In this document: positions 18,117 to 27,293 of the stretch, piece by piece | Layout: each line of letters starts with the position of its first letter | Position numbering within the stretch: position 1 is the first letter of the stretch | DNA from: Dyadobacter sp. SG02 | GTDB taxonomy: Bacteria; Bacteroidota; Bacteroidia; Cytophagales; Spirosomataceae | Reading direction: 5' to 3' | DNA length: 64,000 nt | NCBI RefSeq assembly: GCF_900109045.1 | Contig: NZ_FNYL01000010.1 | Coordinates: 240,255 to 304,254 of the forward strand | Position numbers and translations under genes: made by a program | The notes under the pieces: generated by a model | What the model was told of the DNA's origin: nothing | Databases searched by the model: none | What the model saw: only the letters and a program-made list of their open reading frames with translations

Positions 18117-19550
18117 TTATTCCTGATCCTTGTTGTATACGGGCTCAGCAGTTCCACGCTGTCTTACTTTCGCAACTCCGGCGATTTTAGCAGGCAATTG
18201 CGCAGATGTTGAACGCAATACCGCTTTTACTTCCGCCATGTTTACTACCGGCAGGTATTTCGAGAACAGGAGGAACAAAGTGAAGAACAAACCGAAGGAG
18301 AAAATGTAGTCCCCGATATCGTATCTCGTAGGCGAGAACATTGCCCAGCTTGAAGGAATATAGTCACGGTGCAGGGAGGTTACGATAATTACGAAACGCT
18401 CGAACCACATACCGATATTTACCACAACAGAAATGAAGAATGTAAAAGTGATGCTGCGACGCAGTTTTCTTGACCAGAAAAGCTGTGGAGAGATTACGTT
18501 ACACGTCATCATCGCCCAGTATGCCCACCAGTAAGGACCGGTCATACGGTTGAAGAATGCGTAGTATTCGTATTCAACACCTCCGTACCATGCAATGAAG
18601 AACTCAGTGATATAGGCCACACCCACGACCGAACCGGTCAGCGTGATTACCTTGTTCATTGTCTCGATGTGCTCCAATGTAATGTAGTCTTCCAGTTTGT
18701 AAACTACACGTGTGATAAGCATCAGGTTTTGTACCATCGCAAATCCGGAGAAGATCGCACCCGCAACGAAGTACGGAGGGAAGATGGTTGTGTGCCATCC
18801 CGGAATTACCGAGGTAGCAAAGTCCATACTTACAATGGTGTGTACCGAAAGTACAAGTGGAGTAGAAAGACCTGCAAGGATCAATGAGATGTATTCGTAA
18901 CGAGCCCAGGTTTTTGCTGAACCGTCCCAGCCCATTGCAAATGTTCCGTACATGAATTTCGAAACTTTGCTGGTAGCGCGGTCGCGGATGGTAGCAAGGT
19001 CAGGGATAAGACCGATGTACCAGAAAACCAACGATACGGAGAAGTAAGTACTGATCGCAAATACGTCCCAAACGAGTGGCGAGTTGAAGTTAACCCAAAG
19101 TGAACCGAATGCGTTTGGCAATGGAAGAGCCCAGTAAGCCATCCACGGACGACCCATGTGCATCAAAATAAAAGAAGCAGCACAAATAACGGCGAAGATC
19201 GTCATCGCTTCCGCTGCACGGTTGATGGAAGTTCTCCATTTCTGACGGAAGAGCAAGAGGATCGCGGAGATCAGCGTTCCCGCGTGACCGATACCTACCC
19301 ACCATACGAAGTTGGTGATGTCCCAGGCCCAACCTACTGTTTTATTCAAACCCCAAACTCCGAGGCCTTCCCACCAGGTCCAAGCAAGACACACAGATCC
19401 GTACGCCAGCACGATGAGCGAAAGGCCGAAAGCAATCTTCCATTCTTTCGTTGGAGTCGCCTCCACGTGGCGGCATATGTCTTCCGTTACGTCCGCGTAC
19501 GTTTTCCCACCTTGAATCAGCGGTTCTCTTACAGGTGAAGTAACATGCAT
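18117..19550 (-). CDS. actC: Alternative complex III subunit ActC (NrfD/PsrC-like)
   Basis: A 477-residue integral membrane protein of the NrfD family with about ten helices, thought to hold the quinol site of alternative complex III. Recognisable parts are VGWAWDITNFVWWVGIGHAG, WNFNSPLVWDV-type sequence around WVNFNSPLVWDVFAIS, and HTTIFPPYFVAGAIFSGFA. It follows actB by 51 bp. ActC and ActF are paralogous halves of the membrane core. Confidence 0.94.
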   Translation of the reverse strand: MHVTSPVREPLIQGGKTYADVTEDICRHVEATPTKEWKIAFGLSLIVLAYGSVCLAWTWWEGLGVWGLNKTVGWAWDITNFVWWVGIGHAGTLISAILLLFRQKWRTSINRAAEAMTIFAVICAASFILMHMGRPWMAYWALPLPNAFGSLWVNFNSPLVWDVFAISTYFSVSLVFWYIGLIPDLATIRDRATSKVSKFMYGTFAMGWDGSAKTWARYEYISLILAGLSTPLVLSVHTIVSMDFATSVIPGWHTTIFPPYFVAGAIFSGFAMVQNLMLITRVVYKLEDYITLEHIETMNKVITLTGSVVGVAYITEFFIAWYGGVEYEYYAFFNRMTGPYWWAYWAMMTCNVISPQLFWSRKLRRSITFTFFISVVVNIGMWFERFVIIVTSLHRDYIPSSWAMFSPTRYDIGDYIFSFGLFFTLFLLFSKYLPVVNMAEVKAVLRSTSAQLPAKIAGVAKVRQRGTAEPVYNKDQE

Positions 19551-19601
19551 ACTACTATTTATTTATAATGATTGGATCGTCAATAATTCTAAACTCTGAT
19601 A

Positions 19602-22600
19602 TTAAGCGTGCTCTTTCTCAACCTTCTCAGCTTTGGCAGCTGCATCCTTGTTACGGATTTTGGTGAGGTAAGAGATTTGCGGACGAACGTTGATTTCTTC
19701 CAGCATGTGGAATGCACGTCCTTCTCTTTCGACTTCGAGGATTTTCGAAATGCGGCTTTCCGGATCGTTCATATCTCCAAAAGTAATCGCGTCGGTAGGG
19801 CATGAAGATGCACAAGCCACGTTTACTTCACCGTCGACAATGCGTCTTCTTTCTTTCTTCGCAGTAAGCTTAGCCTCCTGGATTCTGTGGACACACATCG
19901 AGCATTTCTCGATAACCCCTCTTGAACGTACTGTTACGTCAGGGTTAATGACCATTTTACCAAGGTCATTGTTGAATGCGTAATCGAAGTTGTCGTTATC
20001 AAAATATTTGAACCAGTTGAAGCGACGTACTTTATATGGGCAGTTGTTAGCGCAATATCTTGTACCTACGCAACGGTTATAAGTCATTTGGTTCAAGCCC
20101 TCGGAGCTGTGGGTGGTTGCCAATACAGGACATACCGTTTCGCAAGGAGCATTGTTACAGTGCTGGCAAAGCATCGGCTGGAATGTAACTTCCGGATTTT
20201 CAGAAGCAATTTCCAAACCACGAAGATCTTCAACATCCGCATCGCTGCTGTAATAGCGGTCGATACGCAGCCAGTGCATTTCACGTGAGTTGATGATCTC
20301 CTGACGGCCTACAACCGGAATGTTGTTCTCGTTCTGGCAGCTGATCACACAAGATCCGCAACCGAAGCAGGTGTTCAAATCGATCACCATACCCCACGAG
20401 TGGTTCTTGTATTTGTGTCCGTTCCAAAGCGACAAGTCAGTTGCATCAACTTCTCCTTCCGAAGTCTGAATTTTCGGAACAAAGCGTCCGGCCATCGGAT
20501 CTTTCTGGAAGTGCGACAATACAGTCTCTTGGAGAACCGACTTACGGTTCATCACCGTACCGTGCGTCTGAGTTGAAGCGATCTCGCGGGTATCACCTGT
20601 TTTCGACAGGGTTACTTCGCCAGGAGTGAAGTTCAGGAAGCCTTCGACGAACGTAGCAAACGGGAAAACGTTTTTACCTACACCATTAGCAGATTTACCA
20701 GCTTTCTCACGACCGAAACCGACAGCAACCGCTACCGTACCTTGTGCAAGACCTGGCTGAATGATCACCGGCAACTCTACTGTTTTGCCTTTCAGATCCA
20801 TTTTAACTACATCACCCTGCGCAAGGCCGAGTTCAGTTGCCGTTTTTTGTGAAAGACCAGCGTGGTTGTCCCAGCAAGCTTTTGTGATCGGATCAGGGTT
20901 TTCCTGCAACCATGGGTTGTTTGCAGCGAAACCGGTTCCCAAACCTACGTTTTCGAACAGCGTAAGTTCCAGGCCTGATGAAGATGCTTTGTATCTTTTT
21001 GCAATACCGGCAGCAGCAGCAGCGATATTTCCGGAGAATGCAGCACCAGCACCCGTAGCAGCCGAGGCTACGTCGAACACGCCATCGTGCAGAGATTTAA
21101 TCCAGAATTTCTCGAAATCTCCACCTGCGCTTTGCGGGTAGATGTTCTTTCTCCAGTATGCTTTTACGTACTCGTGGTAGTCAGCGGATGCGCCTGCCCA
21201 TTTCAAAAGGGTAGACTGTGCCTGGCGGGTGCTGAAAATCAGACTGATCGCCGGCTGTATCAAGCTGTATGATCCTGCAACAGGTTCCGCATCACCCCAT
21301 GATTCGAGGTAGTGTGGTGCAGGAAGGATGTATTTCAAAAGAGATGATGTTTCATCTGCACGGTCGTTGAACGACACGCTCAATGAAACCTGTGGCAATG
21401 CGCCTGCCAGTTCGGCACCGCGTGGGTGATCGTAAACCGGGTTGGCACCCCACAAAATCAATGCAGAAACTTTGCCGCCTTTGATCTCGTCGATCAGTTG
21501 GTTGGTAGCGATATCGTTACCCTGGCGGTAGTTTACAGGTTTGTCAAGGTTAATAGTAGAACCGTAGCTTCCCAGCAAGCTGTTCAGCGCATTCACTACT
21601 ACTTGTACCGAAGGATCGTTGATCCCTGAAACAACCAATGCCTGTCCTTTCGCCGCAACGAGGTCCGCAGCAGCTTTGTCCAGGTGATCGATGGTCAATG
21701 CAGGTGTTGCAACAGGAGCTCCGCCCAACTTCGCAGCTACTTTGTTATAAAGCGCAGCTGCAACCAGACCGATTTGCGAAGGCTTCACCGCAGTACGGTA
21801 ATCCGCATTGGCACCGGTCAGTGAGAGCGTAGATTCAAACTGATATAGACGGGACATTTGCTTGTTGCCGTCATGATCGCTGCTTACGCGACGGGTCTCG
21901 GCAAACTGTTTCGAGAATGTATCGGGCGCAAGCCATGTTCCGAGGAAGTCGCCGTCGATGCCTACGATTACTTTCGCTTTGCTGAAATCGTAAGAAGGGA
22001 TAACGGCTTTACCGAATGACAACTCGTTACCTTTTACAAGCGCGTAAGAGGAGTTGGCATCGTAAACCACGTGGGTAGTGGTTGGATATTTTGCAGTGAA
22101 GTCTGCGATTACCGCCTTGGTCGACGGGCTCAATACAGTAGAAGTAAGGATACGGATCGCTCCGCCTTTTGCTGCGATCTGTCCAAGCTGATCACCGATC
22201 TCCTTGTCAACAGTTTCCCAGCTTACTTTGGTATCTTCTCCTTTTTTGGGGCCTTTCAGTTTCTCATTGTCGTACAGGCCGAGCAACGAAGCATGTGCGC
22301 GTGAGCTCACACCCCAGGATACTTTTGAAAGGGAATTGCTTTCTATTTTAACAGGTCGGCCCTCGCGGGTTTTGACCAGGATACTTGCGTAATCTCCACC
22401 TTCCGCGTAAGTGGATGCATACCAGTTAGATATGGTCGGAAATTCGCCTTCGGGCTTATTAACGTAAGGGATGGCTTTCTTAACCGGAGTTTCGCAGGCA
22501 GCCAGGGATACCGCCGCCATTCCAAAACCCAGAACTTTAAGGAAATCACGACGATGGGTGCCTACGCCATCCACCAGGCTTTCATACTGACTTTCGGTCG

Positions 22601-22697
22601 GTGCGCCAGGGAACTCTGAACTTGCTTCTTTTACAAACTTCTCATCATTCCTCAGCTCTTCAAGTCCCCGCCAGTATCTTTTATTAGTATTTTCCAT
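19602..22697 (-). CDS. actB: Alternative complex III subunit ActB, molybdopterin-oxidoreductase-like plus ferredoxin domains
   Basis: About 1031 residues from ATG 22697-22695 (MENTNKRYWRGLEEL). An ATG four codons upstream is also in frame. Near residue 50 a twin-arginine-like motif RRDFLKVLGFG marks the TAT-variant export domain. A large molybdopterin-oxidoreductase-like region follows, which in the family has no Mo cofactor. The C-terminal third has four cysteine clusters for iron-sulfur centres: CFGCGSCVISC, CQHCNNAPCETVC, CVGTRYCANNC, and CSMC with CASSCP. It relays electrons from the quinol site toward ActA and ActE hemes. Confidence 0.95.
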   Translation of the reverse strand: MENTNKRYWRGLEELRNDEKFVKEASSEFPGAPTESQYESLVDGVGTHRRDFLKVLGFGMAAVSLAACETPVKKAIPYVNKPEGEFPTISNWYASTYAEGGDYASILVKTREGRPVKIESNSLSKVSWGVSSRAHASLLGLYDNEKLKGPKKGEDTKVSWETVDKEIGDQLGQIAAKGGAIRILTSTVLSPSTKAVIADFTAKYPTTTHVVYDANSSYALVKGNELSFGKAVIPSYDFSKAKVIVGIDGDFLGTWLAPDTFSKQFAETRRVSSDHDGNKQMSRLYQFESTLSLTGANADYRTAVKPSQIGLVAAALYNKVAAKLGGAPVATPALTIDHLDKAAADLVAAKGQALVVSGINDPSVQVVVNALNSLLGSYGSTINLDKPVNYRQGNDIATNQLIDEIKGGKVSALILWGANPVYDHPRGAELAGALPQVSLSVSFNDRADETSSLLKYILPAPHYLESWGDAEPVAGSYSLIQPAISLIFSTRQAQSTLLKWAGASADYHEYVKAYWRKNIYPQSAGGDFEKFWIKSLHDGVFDVASAATGAGAAFSGNIAAAAAGIAKRYKASSSGLELTLFENVGLGTGFAANNPWLQENPDPITKACWDNHAGLSQKTATELGLAQGDVVKMDLKGKTVELPVIIQPGLAQGTVAVAVGFGREKAGKSANGVGKNVFPFATFVEGFLNFTPGEVTLSKTGDTREIASTQTHGTVMNRKSVLQETVLSHFQKDPMAGRFVPKIQTSEGEVDATDLSLWNGHKYKNHSWGMVIDLNTCFGCGSCVISCQNENNIPVVGRQEIINSREMHWLRIDRYYSSDADVEDLRGLEIASENPEVTFQPMLCQHCNNAPCETVCPVLATTHSSEGLNQMTYNRCVGTRYCANNCPYKVRRFNWFKYFDNDNFDYAFNNDLGKMVINPDVTVRSRGVIEKCSMCVHRIQEAKLTAKKERRRIVDGEVNVACASSCPTDAITFGDMNDPESRISKILEVEREGRAFHMLEEINVRPQISYLTKIRNKDAAAKAEKVEKEHA

Positions 22698-22742
22698 AAA
22701 ACTATTCAATACAATGAGTTGTATCCGGTATTAATTTCTTGA

Positions 22743-24035
22743 TTAGTAGTGGCACTTAGAACATTCCAAACCACCAATATCCGCTACTTTCAAAGCCTCT
22801 TTGCTTTCAGAAGCGTGCAACTGTACCAGCTTATCGTAGTACTGATTGTCTTTGGTATTAACCTCCGTTTTACGGTGACAATCAATACACCATCCCATCG
22901 TCAGTGACGAACGTTGCTGTATTACTTCCATTTTCTCAACTTCGCCGTGGCAGTTCTGGCATTCCAATCCACCCACGTTCACGTGCTGCGCGTGGTTGAA
23001 GTACGCCAGGTCGGGCAGGTTGTGGACGCGCACCCATTCGATTGGCTGGTTGTTCTCGATAGAAGTATAAATCTTTTGAATTTCAGGAGATTCCTTTTTG
23101 ATAACACCGTGGCAGTTCATACAGATGTTAGCGGAAGGGATGTGCGCCGATTTACCACGATTAACGCCGGTGTGGCAGTAGTTACAGTCGATTTTGTATT
23201 CGCCTGCGTGCAATTTGTGCGAGAATGTAATAGGCTGCTTAGGAGCATATCCCTGCTGAACGCCTACACTGAACGCACCGTCCAAAGTAGATTTCAAAAC
23301 GAGGAGAACGAAGATCCAGAGCGTCGCGGAGCGGATCGCCGGATCAACAGTCAGTCTCTTAAGGATTCCGCCAAAACCTTCACCGGCAGGAGCCTCAGTT
23401 TCAGCACCTCCGCCTTTAACAGCCTTGGAGAGAAGCGATACGATAACGAGCAACACGCCTAGCACCAGTACCATTACTACTACCAATGCAACCAGTACGA
23501 TCACGAACAGATCGGAAGGAGCACCGCCCTTAGCATCTCCGGCAGCAGCCGCAGGAGCTCCGGCAGCACCAGCCGCCGCCGCTGCGGGAGCAGCAGATGC
23601 CTGGTCTACGTAAGCGAAGATCGCTTTGATATCATCGTCCGAAAGGTTCGGGAAGCTCGTCATCTGAGCTTTCGAATATTCGTTGTAAATTTTAACAGCG
23701 TAAGCATCACCTGAGGCAATCACTGCCGAAGAGTTACGTACCCATTTCGACAACCAGGCAAAATCATGACGGGAACTTGCGCCTTTCAGACCCGGACCAA
23801 CTACACGCTCATCAGTAGGTGCGTGGCACTGGGCGCAGTTGTTTTTGAAGATCGACTCACCTTTCGCAGCGTCTCCGCCGCCGGCAGGCGCCGCAGCAGT
23901 CGCAGTGCTATCCTGCGCAGATACTAAAGTAGGTACGCTTAATAAGATAGCTAAGAGGATAGCTACAAAGGTTTTTGAGTAATTAAAGAAGGAACAAAAC
24001 TTAGCGTCCATTCGGAATGGTATATTCATAATCAA
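22743..24035 (-). CDS. actA: Alternative complex III subunit ActA, six-heme form with fused cytochrome c domain
   Basis: A 430-residue protein with signal sequence (about residues 20-40), an N-terminal class I cytochrome c domain (CAQCH at 67-71), an Ala/Gly-rich linker, two membrane helices (about 178-203 and 236-258) and a multiheme C-terminal domain with CNYCH (284), CMNCH (305), CQNCH (359), CIDCH (383) and CSKCH (425). The classical ActA is pentaheme, so the first domain is an added sixth heme, possibly an exit site to the oxidase. It is the first gene of the act-cox operon. The start used is ATG 24035, and a start at Met9 is possible. Confidence 0.92.
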   Translation of the reverse strand: MIMNIPFRMDAKFCSFFNYSKTFVAILLAILLSVPTLVSAQDSTATAAAPAGGGDAAKGESIFKNNCAQCHAPTDERVVGPGLKGASSRHDFAWLSKWVRNSSAVIASGDAYAVKIYNEYSKAQMTSFPNLSDDDIKAIFAYVDQASAAPAAAAAGAAGAPAAAAGDAKGGAPSDLFVIVLVALVVVMVLVLGVLLVIVSLLSKAVKGGGAETEAPAGEGFGGILKRLTVDPAIRSATLWIFVLLVLKSTLDGAFSVGVQQGYAPKQPITFSHKLHAGEYKIDCNYCHTGVNRGKSAHIPSANICMNCHGVIKKESPEIQKIYTSIENNQPIEWVRVHNLPDLAYFNHAQHVNVGGLECQNCHGEVEKMEVIQQRSSLTMGWCIDCHRKTEVNTKDNQYYDKLVQLHASESKEALKVADIGGLECSKCHY

Positions 24036-24084
24036 CTATTCATTATTCTTCAACAGACAAAACTAGCTCACGATTTTTTATCCA

Positions 24085-24092
24085 CAAAAGTA
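24085..24092 (-). promoter_or_regulatory. Probable -7 element of the act-cox operon
   Basis: TACTTTTG on the minus strand matches TAnnTTTG, 50 bp ahead of the actA start. The upstream region is A/T-rich but no clean TTTG is seen 19-21 bp away. Confidence 0.45.
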
Positions 24093-24202
24093 TTTAAGGG
24101 ATATTTTACCCCACCTTCTTATTTATAATTTGTCTAATTTATAGCCCTAAATTAACAAGGGTTACAAAATATTTTAAGTCTGATTTTCAAGTAAATAGCA
24201 AA

Positions 24203-24253
24203 AAAAATACCATTTGGAGCTCGTTAAAAAAGCTTGATCCAAATGGTATTTTT
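24203..24253 (-). terminator. Terminator after tRNA-Cys, insulating rpsA/tRNA-Cys from act
   Basis: A 16-bp stem (24203-24218 with 24238-24253) containing ACCATTTGGA and its complement, followed on the minus strand by a T-run. It lies about 50 bp past tRNA-Cys and upstream of the actA promoter. Confidence 0.75.
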
Positions 24254-24305
24254 CAGGCATTTTATTGTGTCCCAAATCCGGGGAAAAAGGCCACAATTTA
24301 AGGGG

Positions 24306-24376
24306 AGGTTCCGAGCGGATTCGAACCGCTGTACGAGGTTTTGCAGACCTCTGCCTAGCCACTCGGCCACGGAACC
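24306..24376 (-). tRNA. tRNA-Cys (GCA)
   Basis: The minus strand gives acceptor stem GGTTCCG pairing with CGGAACC. The anticodon arm GAGGT-CTGCAAA-ACCTC gives anticodon GCA, and the T arm has GTTCGAATC. CCA is not encoded. It lies 87 bp downstream of rpsA on the same strand. Confidence 0.95.
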
Positions 24377-24463
24377 ATTTTTTAAAGATTAGCTGCCTGC
24401 GCGAGGCTGGCAGCTAATCCGGGTGCAAAAGTATTAAAAAATTCTTCCGCACCATATTTTATT

Positions 24464-26260
24464 TTACTTTTTTCCTTTCTTCTCGCTCTCTTCCATCTGC
24501 TCTTTCAATGCAGACAAAACGCTCAGGTCACCGAAAGTCGATTTCTCAACTTCCTGTTTCGTTGATTCAGCAGCAGGAGCTTTCGGAGCTTTCGCTTCTT
24601 TTTTCTCCTCGGCCGGTACGCCTTTAACTTTAGAGTGAGTCAAAACGATTTTCTTCTCGTCTTTCAGGAATTCAAGAACAGTGAAGTCAAGGCTCTCACC
24701 TACTTCAGCAAACGTTCCGTCTTCTTTCGCAAGGTTTTTGATAGAAGCAACACCTTCGATTCCGTAAGGAAGTTCGAGTGTAGCGAATTTATCACCTTTC
24801 GCAACGATGGTAGATTTGTGTACCGAACCTACTTCGAAGATGCTTTCGAAAGTATCCCATGGGTTTTCTTCAAGCTGCTTGTGCCCCAAAGCCAAACGAC
24901 GGTTGTCCGCGTCCAGTTCAAGTACAACTACTTCCAGCTCGTCGTTTACTTTCACGAAGTCGGAAGGATGCTTGATTTTCTTAGTCCATGAAAGGTCAGA
25001 AACGTGTACCAGACCGTCGATGCCTTCTTCGAGTTCGATGAACAGACCGAAGTTGGTCAGGTTACGAACTACTCCTTTGTGGCGGGTACCGATCGCATAT
25101 TTCTCTTTCAATGAACCTTGAGTCCAAGGATCTTCGGTCAATTGTTTGATACCCAAAGACATTTTGCGCTCCTGACGGTCAAGCGTCAATACAACAGCGC
25201 TGATCTCGTCGTTCACGTTCATGAACTCCTGTGGATTGCGCAGGTGCTGAGACCATGACATTTCAGAAACGTGGATCAAACCTTCAACACCCGGTTTGAT
25301 TTCAAGGAAAGCGCCGTAGTCAGCAACATTAACGATGCGACCTGTAACTTTCGATCCAACCTGGATTTCTTCTGCAAGAGAATCCCATGGGTGAGATTGA
25401 AGTTGTTTCAGACCCAAAGAGATACGTTTTTTCTCTTCGTCGAAGTCGAGAACAACCACGTTCAGTTTCTGATCCAGTGAAAGGAGGTCAGACGGGTGGT
25501 TGATACGGCCCCATGAAATATCTGTAATGTGCAACAGACCGTCAACACCACCAAGGTCGATGAACACACCGAAGTTGGTCATGTTTTTGATCACGCCTTC
25601 CAATACCTGACCTTTTTCAAGGTTGTTCAGGATTTGCTGACGTTGTGCTTCAAGATCTTTTTCGATCAAGATTTTGTGAGATACTACTACGTTATCGTTA
25701 GCGTAGTTGATTTTCACAACTTTTACTTCCATACGCTTTCCGACAAATACGTCGAAGTCGCGGATGGGTTTCACATCGATCTGTGAACCCGGCAAGAATG
25801 CTTCAATGCCGAAAATATCAACGATAAGACCACCTTTGGTTCTTCTCTTAACATTTGCATCGATAACAACATCCTCGTCGAATGATTTCTGGATGTTATC
25901 CCATGCAGTGATAACTTTCGCTTTTTTGCGTGAAAGTACCAGCTGACCTTGTGCGTCTTCCTGGTTCTCTACGTAAACTTCCACTTCGTCACCGATTTTC
26001 AAACCTGGCAGGTCGCGGAATTCATTGGATGAAACGATACCATCGGATTTGAAACCGATGTTCAGGATCACCTCGCGGTCTGTAATACCTACTACAACAC
26101 CTTTAACTACTTCTTTTTCCGAAACCGGAGAAAGGGTAGTCTCATACATTTGTTCCAGACGGGTACGGTCGGCAGATGAATAAGCGGTTCCGAAACCTTT
26201 GTCTGATGCTTTATCCCAATCGAATTCGGGAAGTGGTTGATTTTGTTTTTCCTTAGACAT
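24464..26260 (-). CDS. rpsA: 30S ribosomal protein S1
   Basis: RNA-binding ribosomal protein that helps place mRNA on the 30S subunit. The 598-residue protein has six S1 repeats. Their starts include VVKGVVVGITDREVILNIGF, a degenerate second, then VLEGVIKNMTNFGVFIDLGG, VTGRIVNVADYGAFLEI, HKGVVRNLTNFGLFIELEEG and a divergent sixth (KSTIVAKGDKFATLELPYG). The C-terminus is a Lys/Glu/Ala-rich tail ending KKGKK. In Bacteroidota, which make little use of Shine-Dalgarno pairing, S1 is important for initiation. The ATG at 26260 has a probable promoter 90 bp upstream. Confidence 0.96.
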   Translation of the reverse strand: MSKEKQNQPLPEFDWDKASDKGFGTAYSSADRTRLEQMYETTLSPVSEKEVVKGVVVGITDREVILNIGFKSDGIVSSNEFRDLPGLKIGDEVEVYVENQEDAQGQLVLSRKKAKVITAWDNIQKSFDEDVVIDANVKRRTKGGLIVDIFGIEAFLPGSQIDVKPIRDFDVFVGKRMEVKVVKINYANDNVVVSHKILIEKDLEAQRQQILNNLEKGQVLEGVIKNMTNFGVFIDLGGVDGLLHITDISWGRINHPSDLLSLDQKLNVVVLDFDEEKKRISLGLKQLQSHPWDSLAEEIQVGSKVTGRIVNVADYGAFLEIKPGVEGLIHVSEMSWSQHLRNPQEFMNVNDEISAVVLTLDRQERKMSLGIKQLTEDPWTQGSLKEKYAIGTRHKGVVRNLTNFGLFIELEEGIDGLVHVSDLSWTKKIKHPSDFVKVNDELEVVVLELDADNRRLALGHKQLEENPWDTFESIFEVGSVHKSTIVAKGDKFATLELPYGIEGVASIKNLAKEDGTFAEVGESLDFTVLEFLKDEKKIVLTHSKVKGVPAEEKKEAKAPKAPAAESTKQEVEKSTFGDLSVLSALKEQMEESEKKGKK

Positions 26261-26288
26261 AAATAGGAATAATGGCTCTTCGATACAT

Positions 26289-26310
26289 CAGCCGCCGAGC
26301 TAATCGGCTG
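26289..26310. repeat. Small inverted repeat in the rpsA leader
   Basis: CAGCCG and CGGCTG flank a 10-base centre, 29 bp ahead of the rpsA start. In the mRNA it could form a leader hairpin. A control role, such as S1 autoregulation, is speculative. Confidence 0.4.
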
Positions 26311-26348
26311 AAAATTAGTTCAACAAGTATTTTTGAAAAATTAGGACG

Positions 26349-26356
26349 CAAAATTA
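26349..26356 (-). promoter_or_regulatory. Probable -7 element of rpsA
   Basis: TAATTTTG on the minus strand matches TAnnTTTG. It gives a leader of about 80 nt containing a small hairpin. No strong TTTG is seen at the usual distance upstream. Confidence 0.5.
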
Positions 26357-26437
26357 CGCGATTCGGTGGCAATATCCGAACGGTTAGGCGATTTAATTTT
26401 ACGCTGAGGAGTTATGGTGCCGAATCGGCGTAAAATG

Positions 26438-26616
26438 GTCAGGGCTAGTCAGGTGCGGTCAGGAAGTTGCAAGGTGTAGTCAGGAGATGGTCAGGAAGAT
26501 AAATTGGAGAAGAATTTGATCAGATGTTGCAGAGTAAGGTTGACAATTAATGACCGTACCTGACATTATTTTTTCAACCTCCTGACAACACTTGACAACA
26601 AATGACAATGCCTGAC
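26438..26616. repeat. Degenerate TGAC-N6 repeat array, convergent arrangement (locus 1)
   Basis: On the plus strand GTCA occurs at 26438, 26448, 26458, 26479 and 26490. After a 47-bp gap TGAC occurs at 26541, 26551, 26561, 26583, 26593, 26603 and 26613. Spacing is 10-11 bp or about twice that, near one DNA turn, while the bases between are mostly not conserved. The left half reads as TGAC on the other strand, so the whole is an imperfect dyad. It lies between the HNH gene stop and the rpsA promoter. No open reading frame here is credible. Confidence 0.8.
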
Positions 26617-26637
26617 AATCAGTGGATAAGATACCAA

Positions 26638-27147
26638 TTAACACGACCGCTCTTTCGATCCGAGATACGGCAGCCACTCGTCATCGGCCATGCCTGAAAA
26701 ATCACGGATGAACATTAAAAAAGAAGGCCGGAACGGTCGCTGCTTTAACGGCATGTCAACCTCTTCCGGCGTATGGTCTCCTTTGCGGGAGTTGCATCTT
26801 TTACATGCGGTGGCCAAATTATCCCAGGTGGTTTTCCCTCCCCTACTTTTGGGCATCACATGGTCCAGGGTCAGATTATCGTGGGTTCCGCAATACTGGC
26901 ACCTGTTGCCGTCCCGCTTGAAGAGGTTTTGCCTGGTCATGACTACGCCCCTGTAAGGTATGTGTATGTAGCGATGGAGACGTATCACGACCGGCATGGG
27001 ATACCTGTCGTTGACAGTCCTGAGATGCTCCAGTTGAGACTCAGCGAGCATTTCCGCTTTCTTCATATAAACCAGCAGAAACGCCTTCGGAACTGTGCAA
27101 ACACTTAATGCGCTATAATCTTGATTCAGAACCAGTACTTTACCCAT
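26638..27147 (-). CDS. HNH endonuclease domain protein
   Basis: About 169 residues from ATG 27147-27145 (MGKVLVLNQDYSALSVC). The ORF extends nine codons upstream, but this start matches the usual beginning of the family. The C-terminal half holds the HNH nuclease with zinc cysteines in CQYCG and CKRCN, the catalytic LDHVMPKSRGG and TTWDNLATAC. Free-standing HNH proteins of this type are common in Bacteroidota and of uncertain role (DNA processing or repair). It is monocistronic by position, between smpB and the repeat array. Confidence 0.88.
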   Translation of the reverse strand: MGKVLVLNQDYSALSVCTVPKAFLLVYMKKAEMLAESQLEHLRTVNDRYPMPVVIRLHRYIHIPYRGVVMTRQNLFKRDGNRCQYCGTHDNLTLDHVMPKSRGGKTTWDNLATACKRCNSRKGDHTPEEVDMPLKQRPFRPSFLMFIRDFSGMADDEWLPYLGSKERSC

Positions 27148-27293
27148 GAGCCCTGTGGTAGTTAATTCCCACAATATAACAATATTTTACCAGAAAAAAC
27201 GCTCCGGTATTTTCAAATATTGTCAAAAAGCTTCATCGGAAAAGCCCGAGGATCACCGTATTAGCACATTTGCAACCCAAACCGACCGTTTGC

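Noticed and set aside
26438..26616. TGAC arrays as a CRISPR
   Set aside because: The unit is about 10 bp with a four-base core, there are no long repeats or spacers, and no cas genes are nearby.
26480..26677. Small minus-strand ORF across the TGAC arrays
   Set aside because: It covers the repeat arrays and overlaps the HNH gene end; the protein shows no coding-like features.
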